Notes: generated by a model from the sequence alone, not told the origin. 64,000 nt of DNA from Extensimonas vulgaris (GCF_003337425.1 NZ_QPJU01000003.1:124001-188000); one strand, 5' to 3'. Positions 26,390-36,780 are shown, counted from the stretch's first letter. A program made the numbers and translations.

Positions 26390-28318
26390 TCAGCGCATTT
26401 CGTTTTGCAGGATGGCGCGGATGCGGGCGATTTCGCGGTCGTAGATGCTGCGGGGGAACTTCAGCGATGCCTCGCTTTGTGCGTGGTAAATCGCCTCGGC
26501 CTGGTCGAGCAGACGCATCGCGTGCTGCGGGTAGCCGGCGTTGCCCATTTCGGCCACCATTTGCATGGCCGAATCGATGTTGCCGTATTTTTGCATGGCA
26601 ATGCGGTATTGCGCCTCGGCCTCGTCGGGGCGGCCGTCGGCCAAGGCGAGCCTGGCTTTGAGGTAGGGGATGAAGCGCAAGAAGATGGGGAACAAGGCAT
26701 AGCGGCTGTGGTTTTCCGCTTGCGAGAGGCGATCGAGCAAGGCTTCGGTGGCGTGCCGCGTCCATGAGGGCTGGCCTTTTTGCGTCACCTTGTCCACCAG
26801 TTGGCGCAGCGCCATGACGGCTTGTGCATCGAAAGGCTGTTCGGTAAGGCGCTGCGCAGCCCAGTCGAAGTCCTCGGGCCTGGCGCTGCCAAGATACACT
26901 TTTTCTAGCAGATAACCCATGGTCAGCAAGGGGCTGTCGGGCATTTTCTGCATTGCGCTGCGCATGACGGTGTCGGCCTTGTCTGCCTCGCCGTGGCGCG
27001 TGTAATAGTTGGCGAGCGCATTTTGTGCGCGCGGCGAATTGGGCGCGGCCAGCGCCCAATAAAGCTCCAAACCTTCAGGCTGGCCCCACAGCGTGGCGCG
27101 CTGGTAGGTCAAAAAGGCCAGCGTGGCCACGATGGCTATGGCCAGGCCCGCCACGAGGCGGCGCGAAATATGGCGCCCCAGCGCGTCCAGCCCTTGCGCA
27201 ATGGGCAAAAACAAAAAGGCGGCGGGCAAATAATTGCGATGTTCGAAATACAGCTCCAGCCCCACGACGGTGGATTCGAGCAAATGCCCGGCTAAGAAAA
27301 ACAGGAGCGCAAGGCCAAGGAACGGCCAGCGCTTGCGGGCAAAAATACCCACGAAAAACAGCGCGAGCAAACCCACTGCCGCCAGCAAAGTGGAGGGCGG
27401 CGAGAGCCAGCCATGCGAGACGACGATGCCGTCCTGGTACAGGCCGCTGCCCTCGATGCGCGGCAAAAACAGGTTGCGCAGGTAGTCCCACATCAGGCGC
27501 GCTTCGGTCCACAGGCGCTCGGGCTGGTTGAAGGTGCGGTGCGGCCACGGGTTGGACGAAAAGTCCACCATGCGCAGCAAGTAGCCCAGCAGCGCAATGC
27601 TGGGCAGCCACAGGCATAGCGCGAGAAAAAGCCGCGCCGGGCGCGGGCGCGTCTGGGTTTGCGGGGCGCAAAACTCGACCACGGCGAGCAAAAGCGGTAG
27701 CAGCGCGCCGTTTTCCTTGCTCAGCGTAGCGAGCACGGTGCCCAGGCCCAGGCTGGCCAGCATCCACGCATAGGCGGCGCGCGGGCGCTGCGCGAGGCGT
27801 TGCCGGCCATGCAGGTAGCCCGCCATGCCCGCAAAGACGAACAAGGCCGCAAGCTGCGTCATGCGCTGCACGGCGTACAGCGTGGTCGAGACCAAAAACG
27901 GGTGCAGCAGCCAGACCGTGGCGCTGAACAAGGCATACGCCTGCGCCTTGCGCTCGGGCAGGCCGTAGTTGCGGCACAACTGCAGCGTGGCCCACAAAAG
28001 CAGGCAGCCGCACAGCAGGTGCAGCAGGATGTTGGTGTATTTGAACGATGCCGGGTCGGACGGCCAGGCGTTGTCGTTGAGCAAAAAGCTCGCGAGGGCA
28101 AGCGGGCGGCCGCTGGGGCCGGAAAACCCGCTGAAAACAAAAGCGCGGAAAGTATCCCAATCCGTCACGCCGCCATAGGCAGAAAGGTCTTGCAGGTTGG
28201 GAGCGTCGTCAAATAAAAATGGCCCACTCAATCCAGGCCGTAGACAAAAAAAGGCCAGGGCCAAAGCTAACGCGAAAAAGAGTGTGTTCGTAATTTCGTA
28301 ATTGGATGGGCGACGCAT
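26390..28318 (-). CDS. TMTC-like membrane protein, GT-C fold with C-terminal TPR
   Basis: A 642-residue inner-membrane protein. The N-terminal TM helix and the periplasmic loop GPFLFDDAPNLQDLS (acidic DD pair typical of GT-C glycosyltransferases) are followed by about ten TM helices to residue 400, with LYAVQRMTQLAALFV and YFEHRNYLPAAF, motifs shared with TMTC O-mannosyltransferase-like and O-antigen-ligase-like bacterial proteins. The remaining 240 residues are helical repeats of TPR type (NALANYYTRHGEADKA). It probably transfers a lipid-linked sugar to a protein or glycan. It sits directly downstream of the two pilin genes, so pilin may be the target; that is inference. A Wzy-like polymerase is the alternative. 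Confidence 0.75.
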   Translation of the reverse strand: MRRPSNYEITNTLFFALALALAFFCLRPGLSGPFLFDDAPNLQDLSAYGGVTDWDTFRAFVFSGFSGPSGRPLALASFLLNDNAWPSDPASFKYTNILLHLLCGCLLLWATLQLCRNYGLPERKAQAYALFSATVWLLHPFLVSTTLYAVQRMTQLAALFVFAGMAGYLHGRQRLAQRPRAAYAWMLASLGLGTVLATLSKENGALLPLLLAVVEFCAPQTQTRPRPARLFLALCLWLPSIALLGYLLRMVDFSSNPWPHRTFNQPERLWTEARLMWDYLRNLFLPRIEGSGLYQDGIVVSHGWLSPPSTLLAAVGLLALFFVGIFARKRWPFLGLALLFFLAGHLLESTVVGLELYFEHRNYLPAAFLFLPIAQGLDALGRHISRRLVAGLAIAIVATLAFLTYQRATLWGQPEGLELYWALAAPNSPRAQNALANYYTRHGEADKADTVMRSAMQKMPDSPLLTMGYLLEKVYLGSARPEDFDWAAQRLTEQPFDAQAVMALRQLVDKVTQKGQPSWTRHATEALLDRLSQAENHSRYALFPIFLRFIPYLKARLALADGRPDEAEAQYRIAMQKYGNIDSAMQMVAEMGNAGYPQHAMRLLDQAEAIYHAQSEASLKFPRSIYDREIARIRAILQNEMR

Positions 28319-28354
28319 TCCTGGGGAATTGAGATTTGAGGGTTTATGTAATAG

Positions 28355-28380
28355 AAAACGCCCGATGAACGGGCGTTTTT
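28355..28380 (-). terminator. Terminator of pilin gene 1
   Basis: AAAACGCCCG / CGGGCGTTTTT forms a compact hairpin with a GATGAA-type loop and a T run in both directions. It lies 19 bases beyond the pilin stop and 36 bases before the TMTC-like start, separating the two units. Confidence 0.88.
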
Positions 28381-28398
28381 CAAAGAAATATCAGGATA

Positions 28399-28842
28399 TC
28401 AACGGCAATTGGAGGGGAGCCACTTGTTAGGAACAGGATTAGTGAGGCCCGTCGTTTTGCATCGCCATTGAACGCTCCCTCCCGATCCCGTGATGGGGCT
28501 GAGAGCAAGTGTGTCATTATTTGCCGAATCCACTTTGCTGTTATAGGTAATGGTGATAAGGCCATTTGTGCCAACCGACACGCTAGAAACAGCATTTCCC
28601 TTAATGCTGGTAGCACTGGCCAAGCCAGCGGAGGAGTTGCTTGCAGGCATTCTGTTGTTGGTGGAATAAAACTCCGTCACCGACGCCTTCGCTCCGGAGG
28701 CCAAAGTCAAACCTTCAGACACATGCGTGCGCTTGGTGTAGTCCTGGTAGGCCGGCAGCGCGATGGCGGCCAAGATGCCGATGATCGCGACGACGATCAT
28801 CAATTCGATGAGGGTGAAACCCTGCTGCATGGAACGCTTCAT
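28399..28842 (-). CDS. pilA: Type IV major pilin, copy 1
   Basis: A 147-residue type IVa pilin, the main subunit of adhesive and twitching pili. The short prepilin leader MKRSMQQG is cleaved by PilD before [16 protein letters not shown], with Glu5 present. The C-terminal disulfide loop runs from WRCKTTG to SNCR. The frame is open upstream, but the ATG at 28842 is fixed by the prepilin motif and an AGGAG seven to eight bases upstream. It has its own sigma-54 promoter (28890-28905) and terminator (28355-28380), so it is a monocistronic unit. The adjacent second pilin is similar through the first 90 residues. Confidence 0.93.
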   Translation of the reverse strand: MKRSMQQGFTLIELMIVVAIIGILAAIALPAYQDYTKRTHVSEGLTLASGAKASVTEFYSTNNRMPASNSSAGLASATSIKGNAVSSVSVGTNGLITITYNSKVDSANNDTLALSPITGSGGSVQWRCKTTGLTNPVPNKWLPSNCR

Positions 28843-28889
28843 GAAAAACTCCTGAAAAAAAGGGGGAAGAAGACTCGCCCTGATGGATA

Positions 28890-28905
28890 AGCAGCAATCA
28901 TGCCA
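28890..28905 (-). promoter_or_regulatory. Sigma-54 promoter of pilin gene 1
   Basis: On the minus strand TGGCATGATTGCTGCT matches the -24/-12 consensus (GG, ten bases, GC). The expected start point, about 12 bases downstream of the GC, leaves a 5' leader of roughly 37 bases. The second pilin has the same element, which supports regulation by RpoN and PilR. Confidence 0.82.
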
Positions 28906-29101
28906 CATTAGTCCTGCCACACAATCTGGTGATTTTGCGGGGCTTCCAAGCGGCGGCCGATGGCTTGCGCCAGGACATGGATGCGTCGGGCTGACAAATT
29001 TGTTGCACGCAAATGTTGCTGAAGGGCCGGAAATTGCGGGGCTGCACGCTTTGCACGTGGCTGGCGGCTCTGCCATCTTGCGCTCTTTTGCGCTGCCTGC
29101 A

Positions 29102-29533
29102 TCAGCGGCAGGACATTGGGCGCCACTTGGGGTCGACGGTCGAGCCGCTGGCGCCGCACTTCCACTGAACGCTGCCCGCGCTGGTACTGGGGCTCAGGGT
29201 GAGTGTGGCGTCCTCCTGCACCTTGCCGTTGTAAGTGATGGTGATGACGCCGCTGGTATCGAGCGCCACGCTTTTGACGGCATGGCCCGTAATGGAGCTG
29301 CTGATGGCAAGCCCTGCAGAAGTGTTGCCAGTGGGCATGCGGTTGTTGCTGCTATAAAACTCCGAGACCGCTGTCTTGGCGCTGGCCGCCAGCGCCAGGC
29401 CCTCGGAGACGTTGGTGCGCCTGACGTACTCTTGGTAAGAAGGCAGTGCAATGGAGGCCAAGATGCCGATGATCGCCACGACGATCATCAGTTCGATGAG
29501 GGTAAAGCCCTGTTGTTGGCCGGAGCGCTTCAT
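29102..29533 (-). CDS. pilA: Type IV pilin, copy 2
   Basis: A 143-residue type IVa pilin with leader MKRSGQQQG, then [20 protein letters not shown] and Glu5. The rest parallels copy 1 ([16 protein letters not shown] versus [15 protein letters not shown]), with a C-terminal Cys pair (WKCGASG to MSCR). The two genes are tandem in the same direction, 259 bases apart, and probably arose by duplication; they could form mixed pili or allow antigenic variation. Its own sigma-54 promoter lies at 29645-29660. Which of the two is the major subunit is not known. Confidence 0.93.
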   Translation of the reverse strand: MKRSGQQQGFTLIELMIVVAIIGILASIALPSYQEYVRRTNVSEGLALAASAKTAVSEFYSSNNRMPTGNTSAGLAISSSITGHAVKSVALDTSGVITITYNGKVQEDATLTLSPSTSAGSVQWKCGASGSTVDPKWRPMSCR

Positions 29534-29644
29534 CGATCCCTCTGGACGTTTGTTGTAGTTTGGGGTTCTCGGCTGCGATCACCGCGATCACGGAGGTAAG
29601 GTCTTTGGATGCCCGTCGCTTTTATCGCCTGCGGGCAGGTGATA

Positions 29645-29660
29645 AGCAGCAACCGTGCCA
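29645..29660 (-). promoter_or_regulatory. Sigma-54 promoter of pilin gene 2
   Basis: On the minus strand TGGCACGGTTGCTGCT is an excellent -24/-12 match (TGGCACG-N4-CTGCT). It differs from the pilin-1 promoter at only two positions of 16, consistent with duplication of gene and promoter together. Confidence 0.88.
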
Positions 29661-29702
29661 CTGACTGCCGGCAGGGGTTGGTTTGGCCGGCTCGCAGCGC
29701 CG

Positions 29703-30359
29703 TCAATGCTGCTCGAACACCATCTGCGTGCCCGCGAGTTCGATTTGGTCGCCGTCGTGCAGCAGGATGGGGGTATCGACGCTGATGGGGGTGCCGTTGA
29801 GCCGGGGCATTTCTGCGCCGTCGACGTGGGCCAGCATGAACCCTTGCGTGCGGCGCGTGATCGATGCCACTGCCACGCCGGGTTTGCCGATGGTGGTCAC
29901 GACTTTTTGCAACACCATTTCTCGTCCGGCCGTCGGGCCCGAGAGGATGCGAATGTTTGCCACGAGTGGCAGCATGGGTGGGGGTGGCGGCGGTGGAACT
30001 TGCGGGTGCGCTGCCGACGGCACGGCTGTGAGCGGGGCGTGGGCAGAGTTGCGCGTGGCATGGGCGAGGGCTTGCTCGTCCACGAAACGCAACAGGTATT
30101 TGCCGACGATGATCTTGTCACCATGCTGCAGCACACGGCGGCGCACGGGCTTGCCGTTGACGTAAGTACCGTTGGTGCTGCCCAGGTCTTCGATTTCGAC
30201 CTCGCCATCGTGCATGTGCAGGGCGGCGTGCTCGCCGCTCACCGCAAGGTTGTCGATCACGATGTCGTTGTAGGGCCGGCGGCCCAGCGTGGTGTGCGCT
30301 TGGGTGAGCGGCACTTCACGGGTAACGAGGCCATCGATGGAGATGATCAGGCGCGGCAT
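29703..30359 (-). CDS. Tandem FHA-domain protein
   Basis: A 218-residue cytoplasmic protein with two forkhead-associated domains. The first (residues about 20-95) has the phosphothreonine-binding set TTLGRRPYNDIVID, AVSGEHAAL and DLGSTNGTYVNGKP. A Pro-rich linker (seven consecutive Pro near residue 125) joins it to a second, more diverged FHA domain (MVLQKVVTTIGKPG, PRLNGTPI, LHDGDQIELAG). FHA proteins read Ser/Thr-kinase phosphorylation, for example in type VI secretion or pilus control, but no kinase or T6SS gene is adjacent. The start at 30359 follows AAGGGAG; upstream frame overlaps the terC gene and is a shadow. Confidence 0.87.
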   Translation of the reverse strand: MPRLIISIDGLVTREVPLTQAHTTLGRRPYNDIVIDNLAVSGEHAALHMHDGEVEIEDLGSTNGTYVNGKPVRRRVLQHGDKIIVGKYLLRFVDEQALAHATRNSAHAPLTAVPSAAHPQVPPPPPPPMLPLVANIRILSGPTAGREMVLQKVVTTIGKPGVAVASITRRTQGFMLAHVDGAEMPRLNGTPISVDTPILLHDGDQIELAGTQMVFEQH

Positions 30360-30425
30360 GGGGGCTCCCTTGGTTCTCTGTGTATGTGTCCCAGACTGTT
30401 CATCATGACACGGGCTGATCCTTTC

Positions 30426-30546
30426 CCCGTCATTGCGAGGGCCGAAGGCCCGCGGCAATCCATGGGGCCTGTGCAACAGCGCTGGCGCACGCTGACACGA
30501 GCGGGGGGCTGGATTGCCGCGCCCCTGCGGGGCTCGCAATGACGGG
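30426..30546 (-). repeat. Family E inverted-repeat element, copy 2
   Basis: About 120 bases bounded by perfect 14-base inverted ends CCCGTCATTGCGAG and CTCGCAATGACGGG. The arms are GGGCCGAAGGCCC and CCCCTGCGGGG with GGCAATCC / GGATTGCC, in the order opposite to the copy at 2593-2708. It lies between the FHA and TerC genes. Confidence 0.85.
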
Positions 30547-30645
30547 TTTCTTTGCAGCGGCCAAAATGACCGGCAGCGGCAGCGTAGGTGTGCATGCCGG
30601 GCGAGATCCGGGTGAAATCGAGGGGAAGGGCTTGCGCGGCGCCGC

Positions 30646-31341
30646 TCATGCCCCGGTGGCGGGCTGCGCTTTGTGCTGCCAGAGTTTGCCCACACCGACC
30701 ACGAAGGCGGCACCGAGCGCAGGGGCCAGGTAGTGCAGCAGCGGGACGGCCAGAGCAACATCGTGCAGCGCCGTATCGCTGATGATGGTTTCGCCACCCA
30801 CCCAGCCGATCAGGCCCGCGCCGAGCACGACGATCATCGGCAAGCGCGCCATGAGCCGGATCATGAAGCTGCTGCCGAAGATGACGAGCGGGATGCTCAG
30901 GGCGAGCCCCAGCACCAGCAGCACCAGGTTGCCTTGCGCGGCGGCGGCCACGCCGATGACGTTGTCCAGGCTCATGACCAGGTCAGCGACGAGGATGGTG
31001 CGTATGGCGCCGAGCAGGTTGCCATGGGTGGGTGTCGCGGCGTCGTCTTCGTCCTCTTCGCGCAGCAGTTGCAGGCCGATCCACAGCAGCAGGCAGCCGC
31101 CGACGATTTGCAAATAGGCGAGGGTGAGCAGTTTGGCCGCGACCATGGTGAGCGCAACGCGCAGCACGACGGCCGCGCCGGAGCCCCAGAAGATGGCTTT
31201 TTTCTGTTGCGCAGCTGGCAAAGTGCGGGCGGCGAGCGCGATCACGACGGCGTTGTCACCCGAGAGGATGATGTTGATCCAGACGATCTCGAACAGGCCG
31301 ATCCAGAAGGCGGCGGTTTGCAGGGATTCCACGGCGGACAT
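30646..31341 (-). CDS. TerC-family integral membrane protein
   Basis: A 231-residue inner-membrane protein of the TerC/Alx family (YjbE type) with about seven TM helices. The conserved acidic motifs are INIILSGDNAVVIAL in TM1 and DLVMSLDNVIGVAAAAQGN in TM4, proposed to bind metal ions. Alx and related members export manganese; others take part in tellurite resistance or cotranslocational metalation. The particular role here is unknown. It is 87 bases downstream of sucD but separated by a terminator, so it is a separate unit. Confidence 0.88.
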   Translation of the reverse strand: MSAVESLQTAAFWIGLFEIVWINIILSGDNAVVIALAARTLPAAQQKKAIFWGSGAAVVLRVALTMVAAKLLTLAYLQIVGGCLLLWIGLQLLREEDEDDAATPTHGNLLGAIRTILVADLVMSLDNVIGVAAAAQGNLVLLVLGLALSIPLVIFGSSFMIRLMARLPMIVVLGAGLIGWVGGETIISDTALHDVALAVPLLHYLAPALGAAFVVGVGKLWQHKAQPATGA

Positions 31342-31370
31342 TCCAAAGTGCGGTCGGGGTTTTGTAGCAC

Positions 31371-31406
31371 AAAAAACAAAACGCCCGGAACCGAAGTTGC
31401 GGGCGC
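31371..31406 (-). terminator. Terminator of sucCD
   Basis: On the minus strand CGCCCG / CGGGCG pair around a 12-base loop and are followed by TTTTGTTTTTTG. It starts 23 bases after the sucD stop and precedes terC. Confidence 0.75.
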
Positions 31407-31428
31407 TTGGGGGTGAGCCAGGGCGGGG

Positions 31429-32328
31429 TTACTTCTTGAGCGCGGCCTTGGCGAGTTTGCCGAGTTCGGAGGGGTTGCGCGTGACGATGAAGCCGCATTC
31501 TTCCATCACGGCGAGCTTGGCTTCGGCGGTGTCGGCGCCGCCTGCGATGAGCGCGCCGGCGTGGCCCATGCGCTTGCCGGGCGGGGCGGTGACGCCCGCG
31601 ATGAAGCCGATGACGGGTTTCTTCATGTGGTCTTTGCACCAGCGCGCGGCGATGGCTTCGTCGGGGCCGCCGATTTCGCCGATCATGATGACGGCGTCGG
31701 TTTCGGGGTCGTCGTTGAAGGCTTTCATCACGTCGAGGTGCTTGAGGCCGTTGATCGGGTCGCCGCCGATGCCCACGGCGCTCGATTGGCCCAGGCCCTC
31801 TTCGGTGAGCATGGCCACCGCTTCATAGGTGAGCGTGCCCGAGCGGCTCACCACGCCGACGCGGCCGCGGCGGTGGATGTGGCCGGGCATGATGCCGATC
31901 TTGATCTCGTCGGGGGTGATGAGGCCGGGGCAGTTGGGGCCGAGCAGCAGGGTTTCTTTGCCGCCGGCGGCGACCTTGGCCTTCATTTTGTTGCGCACGA
32001 TGAGCATGTCGCGCACGGGGATGCCCTCGGTGATGCAGACCACGAGGTCTAGGTCGGCCTCGACGGCTTCCCAGATGGCGTCGGCAGCACCGGCGGGCGG
32101 CACGTAGATGACCGAGACGGTGGCGCCGGTGTGCTGGGCGGCCTCTTTGACCGAAGCGTAGATGGGGATGTCGAAAATCGACTCACCGGCCTTTTTGGGG
32201 TTCACGCCGGCGACAAAGCAGTTTTTGCCGTTGGCGTATTCCTGGCATTTTTGCGTGTGGAACTGGCCGGTCTTGCCGGTGATGCCCTGGGTGATGACTT
32301 TGGTGTTTTTGTCGATGTAGATGGACAT
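31429..32328 (-). CDS. sucD: Succinyl-CoA synthetase, alpha subunit
   Basis: A 299-residue TCA-cycle enzyme subunit that, with SucC, converts succinyl-CoA to succinate with ATP or GTP formation. It has the CoA-binding Rossmann segment [46 protein letters not shown] and the phospho-His loop [12 protein letters not shown]. The start is preceded by GGAGCC. It lies 24 bases after sucC in the same direction, the usual sucCD operon, and is followed by a terminator. Confidence 0.97.
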   Translation of the reverse strand: MSIYIDKNTKVITQGITGKTGQFHTQKCQEYANGKNCFVAGVNPKKAGESIFDIPIYASVKEAAQHTGATVSVIYVPPAGAADAIWEAVEADLDLVVCITEGIPVRDMLIVRNKMKAKVAAGGKETLLLGPNCPGLITPDEIKIGIMPGHIHRRGRVGVVSRSGTLTYEAVAMLTEEGLGQSSAVGIGGDPINGLKHLDVMKAFNDDPETDAVIMIGEIGGPDEAIAARWCKDHMKKPVIGFIAGVTAPPGKRMGHAGALIAGGADTAEAKLAVMEECGFIVTRNPSELGKLAKAALKK

Positions 32329-32352
32329 GTTCGTGGCTCCTGGTTCCGTCTT

Positions 32353-33513
<1,161 letters not shown>

Positions 33514-33668
33514 GAGGTCTCTCTCAGGAATGGGTGACGACAGCCCGCTCGTCGAGCCAAAAACCGCAGGCTGTCTGTGACAAGGGACATGGCAACCAGC
33601 GAATGTATCATGCTGCGGCGCATCATTCGTGCGGCCACGAAGGCAAAACGCATCTGGAAGGAAGGTTC

Positions 33669-34601
33669 ATGTTCAAAGTATTCATCGACGGCGAGGCCGG
33701 CACCACGGGCCTGCAAATCCGCGAGCGCCTGCAGGCCATGCCGCAGATCGCGCTGCTGAGCATCGCGCCCGAGCAGCGCAAGGACCCGAAGGCCAAGCGC
33801 GCGCTGCTGGCCGAGGCAGACCTGGTGGTGCTGTGTCTGCACGACGATGCGGCGCGCGCGAGCGTGGCTCTGGTCGAGGAAGTGGAGGCCGCCACGGGCC
33901 GCGCGATCAAGGTGATCGACGCGAGCACCGCGCACCGCACGGCGCCGGGCTGGGTGTTTGGCTTTCCTGAGCTCGCGCCCGGCCAGGCCGATGCCGTGCG
34001 CGCGGCGCAGCGTGTGGCGAACCCCGGTTGCTATGCGACCGGCGCGATCGCGCTGCTGCGCCCGCTGGTGGACGCGGGGCTGATGCCGGCGGACTTTGCG
34101 CTCGCGCTGCCAGCCGTGAGCGGCTATTCGGGCGGCGGGCGCAGCATGATCGAGGCGCACGAGCAGGGCGTGGCGCCGCCGTTCGAGCTCTATGCGCTCA
34201 CGCTGGAGCACAAGCACCTGCCCGAGATCATGCGCTACAGCGGCCTCACGCGCCGCCCGATCTTCGTGCCCGGCGTGGGCAACTTCCGCCAGGGCATGCT
34301 GGTGCAGGTGCCGCTGCACCTGGACCTGCTGCCCGGCGCGCCCAGGGCGAGCGATCTGCACGACGCGCTCGCCAGCCACTACGCGCGCAGCAACACGCCC
34401 GCGCAGTGGGTGCAGGTGCTGGCGCCCACACCGGACGGCCGGCTCGACGCGACAGGCGTGAACGACACCAACCGGCTCGAGCTGCGCGTGTATGCCAACG
34501 AGGCCGAGCGCCAGGCGGTGCTGGTCGCGCGGCTGGACAACCTGGGCAAGGGCGCGAGCGGCGCGGCGGTGCAGAACTTGCAGTTGATGCTCGGCTGCTG
34601 A
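33669..34601 (+). CDS. argC: N-acetyl-gamma-glutamyl-phosphate reductase, type 2
   Basis: A 310-residue NADPH-dependent enzyme of arginine synthesis, reducing N-acetylglutamyl phosphate to the semialdehyde. [17 protein letters not shown] is the nucleotide loop, [17 protein letters not shown] carries catalytic Cys121, and [15 protein letters not shown] and EHKHLPEI (catalytic His) follow. The short length and [10 protein letters not shown] start identify the type 2 form (AGPR-2) rather than the 345-residue type 1. The start at 33669 has GAAGGAAGG upstream; the longer open frame has no homology. No other arg gene is adjacent. Confidence 0.95.
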   Translation: MFKVFIDGEAGTTGLQIRERLQAMPQIALLSIAPEQRKDPKAKRALLAEADLVVLCLHDDAARASVALVEEVEAATGRAIKVIDASTAHRTAPGWVFGFPELAPGQADAVRAAQRVANPGCYATGAIALLRPLVDAGLMPADFALALPAVSGYSGGGRSMIEAHEQGVAPPFELYALTLEHKHLPEIMRYSGLTRRPIFVPGVGNFRQGMLVQVPLHLDLLPGAPRASDLHDALASHYARSNTPAQWVQVLAPTPDGRLDATGVNDTNRLELRVYANEAERQAVLVARLDNLGKGASGAAVQNLQLMLGC

Positions 34602-34610
34602 GCGCGTTGC

Positions 34611-34668
34611 TTTTGTATTGATAGCTGCATGCGCTTGTATATCAAGCGATAGAGTCCAAAAACACCTT
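34611..34668 (+). repeat. Family D short palindromic repeat
   Basis: TGATAGCTGCATGCGCTTG followed by TATATCAAGCGATAGAG forms an imperfect stem ending in a CCAAAAA tract. It lies just after the argC stop. I recall AGCTGC-GCGCTTG-type palindromes as frequent in Comamonadaceae intergenic DNA, which is memory and not a search result. Similar sequence occurs near 40020-40055, 62802-62847 and 63913-63956. Confidence 0.6.
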
Positions 34669-34874
34669 AAATTCTATGCTTCGGCCCTCAGGCTTGCGGC
34701 ATTGCCCGGTTTCGTGGTGCAGGCCGCGCGAAAGCCGCAGAAAAGCCATGGGAAAGCCGCAAAATGGCGGCGAATTCTCTGGTTTTCGTAGCGATGGGCG
34801 GGCACTGATCCGATACATTCGGGCCTGTGGCGCGCAGGCGCCGTTGCCATCAACCCCGATTCTCTTCAGCTTGC

Positions 34875-35735
34875 ATGTTCGTCATCATTGGTTATGTCGT
34901 CAGCCTGGTGTGCGTCTTTGGCGTGTTCATGCTGCACGGCGGAAACATTTTCGTGGTGCTGCACGCGCTGCCGTTCGAAATGGCGACGATCGGTGGCGCA
35001 GCCATCGGGGCGTTTTTGGTGAGCAACCAGCCCAAGGTCATCAAGTCCACGCTCAAGGCGCTGGGCGGCGTGCTCAAGAGTTCCAAATACACCAAGGCGC
35101 GCTACCTGGAGCTCATGACCATGCTCTACGAGATTTTGCAAAAGGCGCGCAAAGAGGGCCTGATGGCGATCGAAAAAGACGTGGACGCGCCGCAGGAGTC
35201 TGAAATTTTCAACAAGTTTCCCATGGTGGGCAAAGACCATCACGTGATCGAGTTCACCACGGATTACCTGCGCATGATGGTGTCGGGCAACCTCAACGCA
35301 CATGAAATCGAGTCGCTGATGGACAACGAGATCGACACCCACCACGAAGAGGCTTACGCGCCGGTGGCCGCGCTCAACCGTGTGGCGGGTGGCCTGCCGG
35401 CGTTCGGCATCGTGGCGGCCGTGCTGGGGGTGGTGAACACCATGGGCTCGGTGGGGCAGCCGCCTGCGGTGCTCGGGGCCATGGTGGGCTCGGCGCTGGT
35501 GGGGACGTTTCTCGGCATCTTGCTGTCGTATGCCTTTGTCGAGCCCCTCGCGGCGCTGATCGAACAAAAAACGCAGGACGCCGCCAAGGAGCTGTTGTGC
35601 ATCAAGAGCACTTTGCTCGCGAGCATGCAGGGTTACAACCCCGCGACGGCGATCGAATTCGGCCGCAAGGTGCTGTTTTCGGGCGACAGGCCGGATTTTG
35701 CCGAGCTCGAAAGCCACGTGCGCGGCAAGAAATAA
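34875..35735 (+). CDS. motA: Flagellar motor stator protein MotA
   Basis: A 286-residue inner-membrane stator subunit that with MotB forms the proton channel driving flagellar rotation. Four TM helices are visible (about residues 1-20, 32-52, 170-190 and 200-222). The cytoplasmic loop has ARKEGLMAIEKDV, carrying the conserved charged residues that contact FliG, and the conserved Pro of TM4 follows VGTFLGILLSYAFVEPL. The start MFVIIGYVV is chosen because it begins TM1. motB follows after 42 bases. Length is that of H+-type MotA (295 in E. coli). Confidence 0.96.
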   Translation: MFVIIGYVVSLVCVFGVFMLHGGNIFVVLHALPFEMATIGGAAIGAFLVSNQPKVIKSTLKALGGVLKSSKYTKARYLELMTMLYEILQKARKEGLMAIEKDVDAPQESEIFNKFPMVGKDHHVIEFTTDYLRMMVSGNLNAHEIESLMDNEIDTHHEEAYAPVAALNRVAGGLPAFGIVAAVLGVVNTMGSVGQPPAVLGAMVGSALVGTFLGILLSYAFVEPLAALIEQKTQDAAKELLCIKSTLLASMQGYNPATAIEFGRKVLFSGDRPDFAELESHVRGKK

Positions 35736-35777
35736 AGACGAGAGGTAGCGCCCCGATCCGCGTGCGCCCCAGCCACC

Positions 35778-36716
35778 ATGGCCGAAAAAAAGCTCCAGCC
35801 CATCATCATCAAGCGCGTCAAAAAGGGCGGCCATGCGGCCCATGGCGGCGCATGGAAAATCGCCTACGCCGACTTCATGACGGCGATGATGGCGTTTTTT
35901 CTCGTGATGTGGCTGCTGGGCTCGACCACCGAGGGCGATCGCAAAGGGATTGCGGACTACTTCAGCTCGCCGCTCAAGCTGTCCATGTCAGGCGGCAGCG
36001 GTGCAGGGAATAGTTCAAGCATCATTCCTGGCGGCGGCAACGATCTGGCGCGGGTGCACGGCCAGGTTCGGCGCGCGGACGCCAAGGCGGACAAGGACCC
36101 TACGCGCAATGTAGATACGCCTTACCTTGGACGTGGGCGCGACGACACGGCGCGCATCAAGGCGTTGCAAAAGCGCCTGGACGCCGCAATCACGGCCAAC
36201 CCGCGCCTCAACGAATACCGCTCGCAGATCCGCATAGACCTCACGCCCGACGGCTTGCAGGTGCAGATCGTCGATGCGCAAAACCGCCCCATGTTCGATA
36301 GCGGCAGCGCCGTGGTCAAGCCCTACATGCGCGACATCCTGCATGCGATCGGCGCAGCGCTCGCCGACGTGGACACCAGCATCAGCCTGGCGGGCCACAC
36401 CGACGCGACCCCTTACGCGGGCGGCGAGCGCGGCTACAGCAACTGGGAGCTTTCGGCCGACCGTGCGAACGCCGCGCGGCGCGAGCTGATCGCCGCGGGC
36501 ATGCCAGAGTCCAAGCTGGCGCGGGTGGTGGGCCTTGCCGCAAGCGACCCGCTCGAGCCCAGCGACCCGCGTGCACCCATCAACCGGCGCATCACGATCA
36601 CGGTGCTCACGCGCGAAGCCGAAGAACGCTTGCTGAACAAAAAGCCGGTGATCGTGCCGGCGGCAGAATTGGCCGCGCAAAAGAGCGAAAATCCGGCCTC
36701 TGCCGCACAGCCGTAA
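35778..36716 (+). CDS. motB: Flagellar motor stator protein MotB
   Basis: A 312-residue stator subunit anchored to peptidoglycan. The single TM helix IAYADFMTAMMAFFLVMWLL carries the proton-binding Asp32, at the same position as in E. coli. A plug and linker rich in Gly/Ser follow, then the OmpA-like peptidoglycan-binding domain (about residues 150-285) with FDSGSAVVKPYMRDILH, SLAGHTDATPY, NWELSADRANAARREL and APINRRITITV. It overlaps nothing and is followed 64 bases on by cheY, giving a motAB-cheYZ cluster. Confidence 0.96.
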   Translation: MAEKKLQPIIIKRVKKGGHAAHGGAWKIAYADFMTAMMAFFLVMWLLGSTTEGDRKGIADYFSSPLKLSMSGGSGAGNSSSIIPGGGNDLARVHGQVRRADAKADKDPTRNVDTPYLGRGRDDTARIKALQKRLDAAITANPRLNEYRSQIRIDLTPDGLQVQIVDAQNRPMFDSGSAVVKPYMRDILHAIGAALADVDTSISLAGHTDATPYAGGERGYSNWELSADRANAARRELIAAGMPESKLARVVGLAASDPLEPSDPRAPINRRITITVLTREAEERLLNKKPVIVPAAELAAQKSENPASAAQP

Positions 36717-36780
36717 CGAGTTGTCACAATAGCGGTGTTTCCAGCAGTATTCACCCATCCTGACCGAAAGGGTCCCCCAC

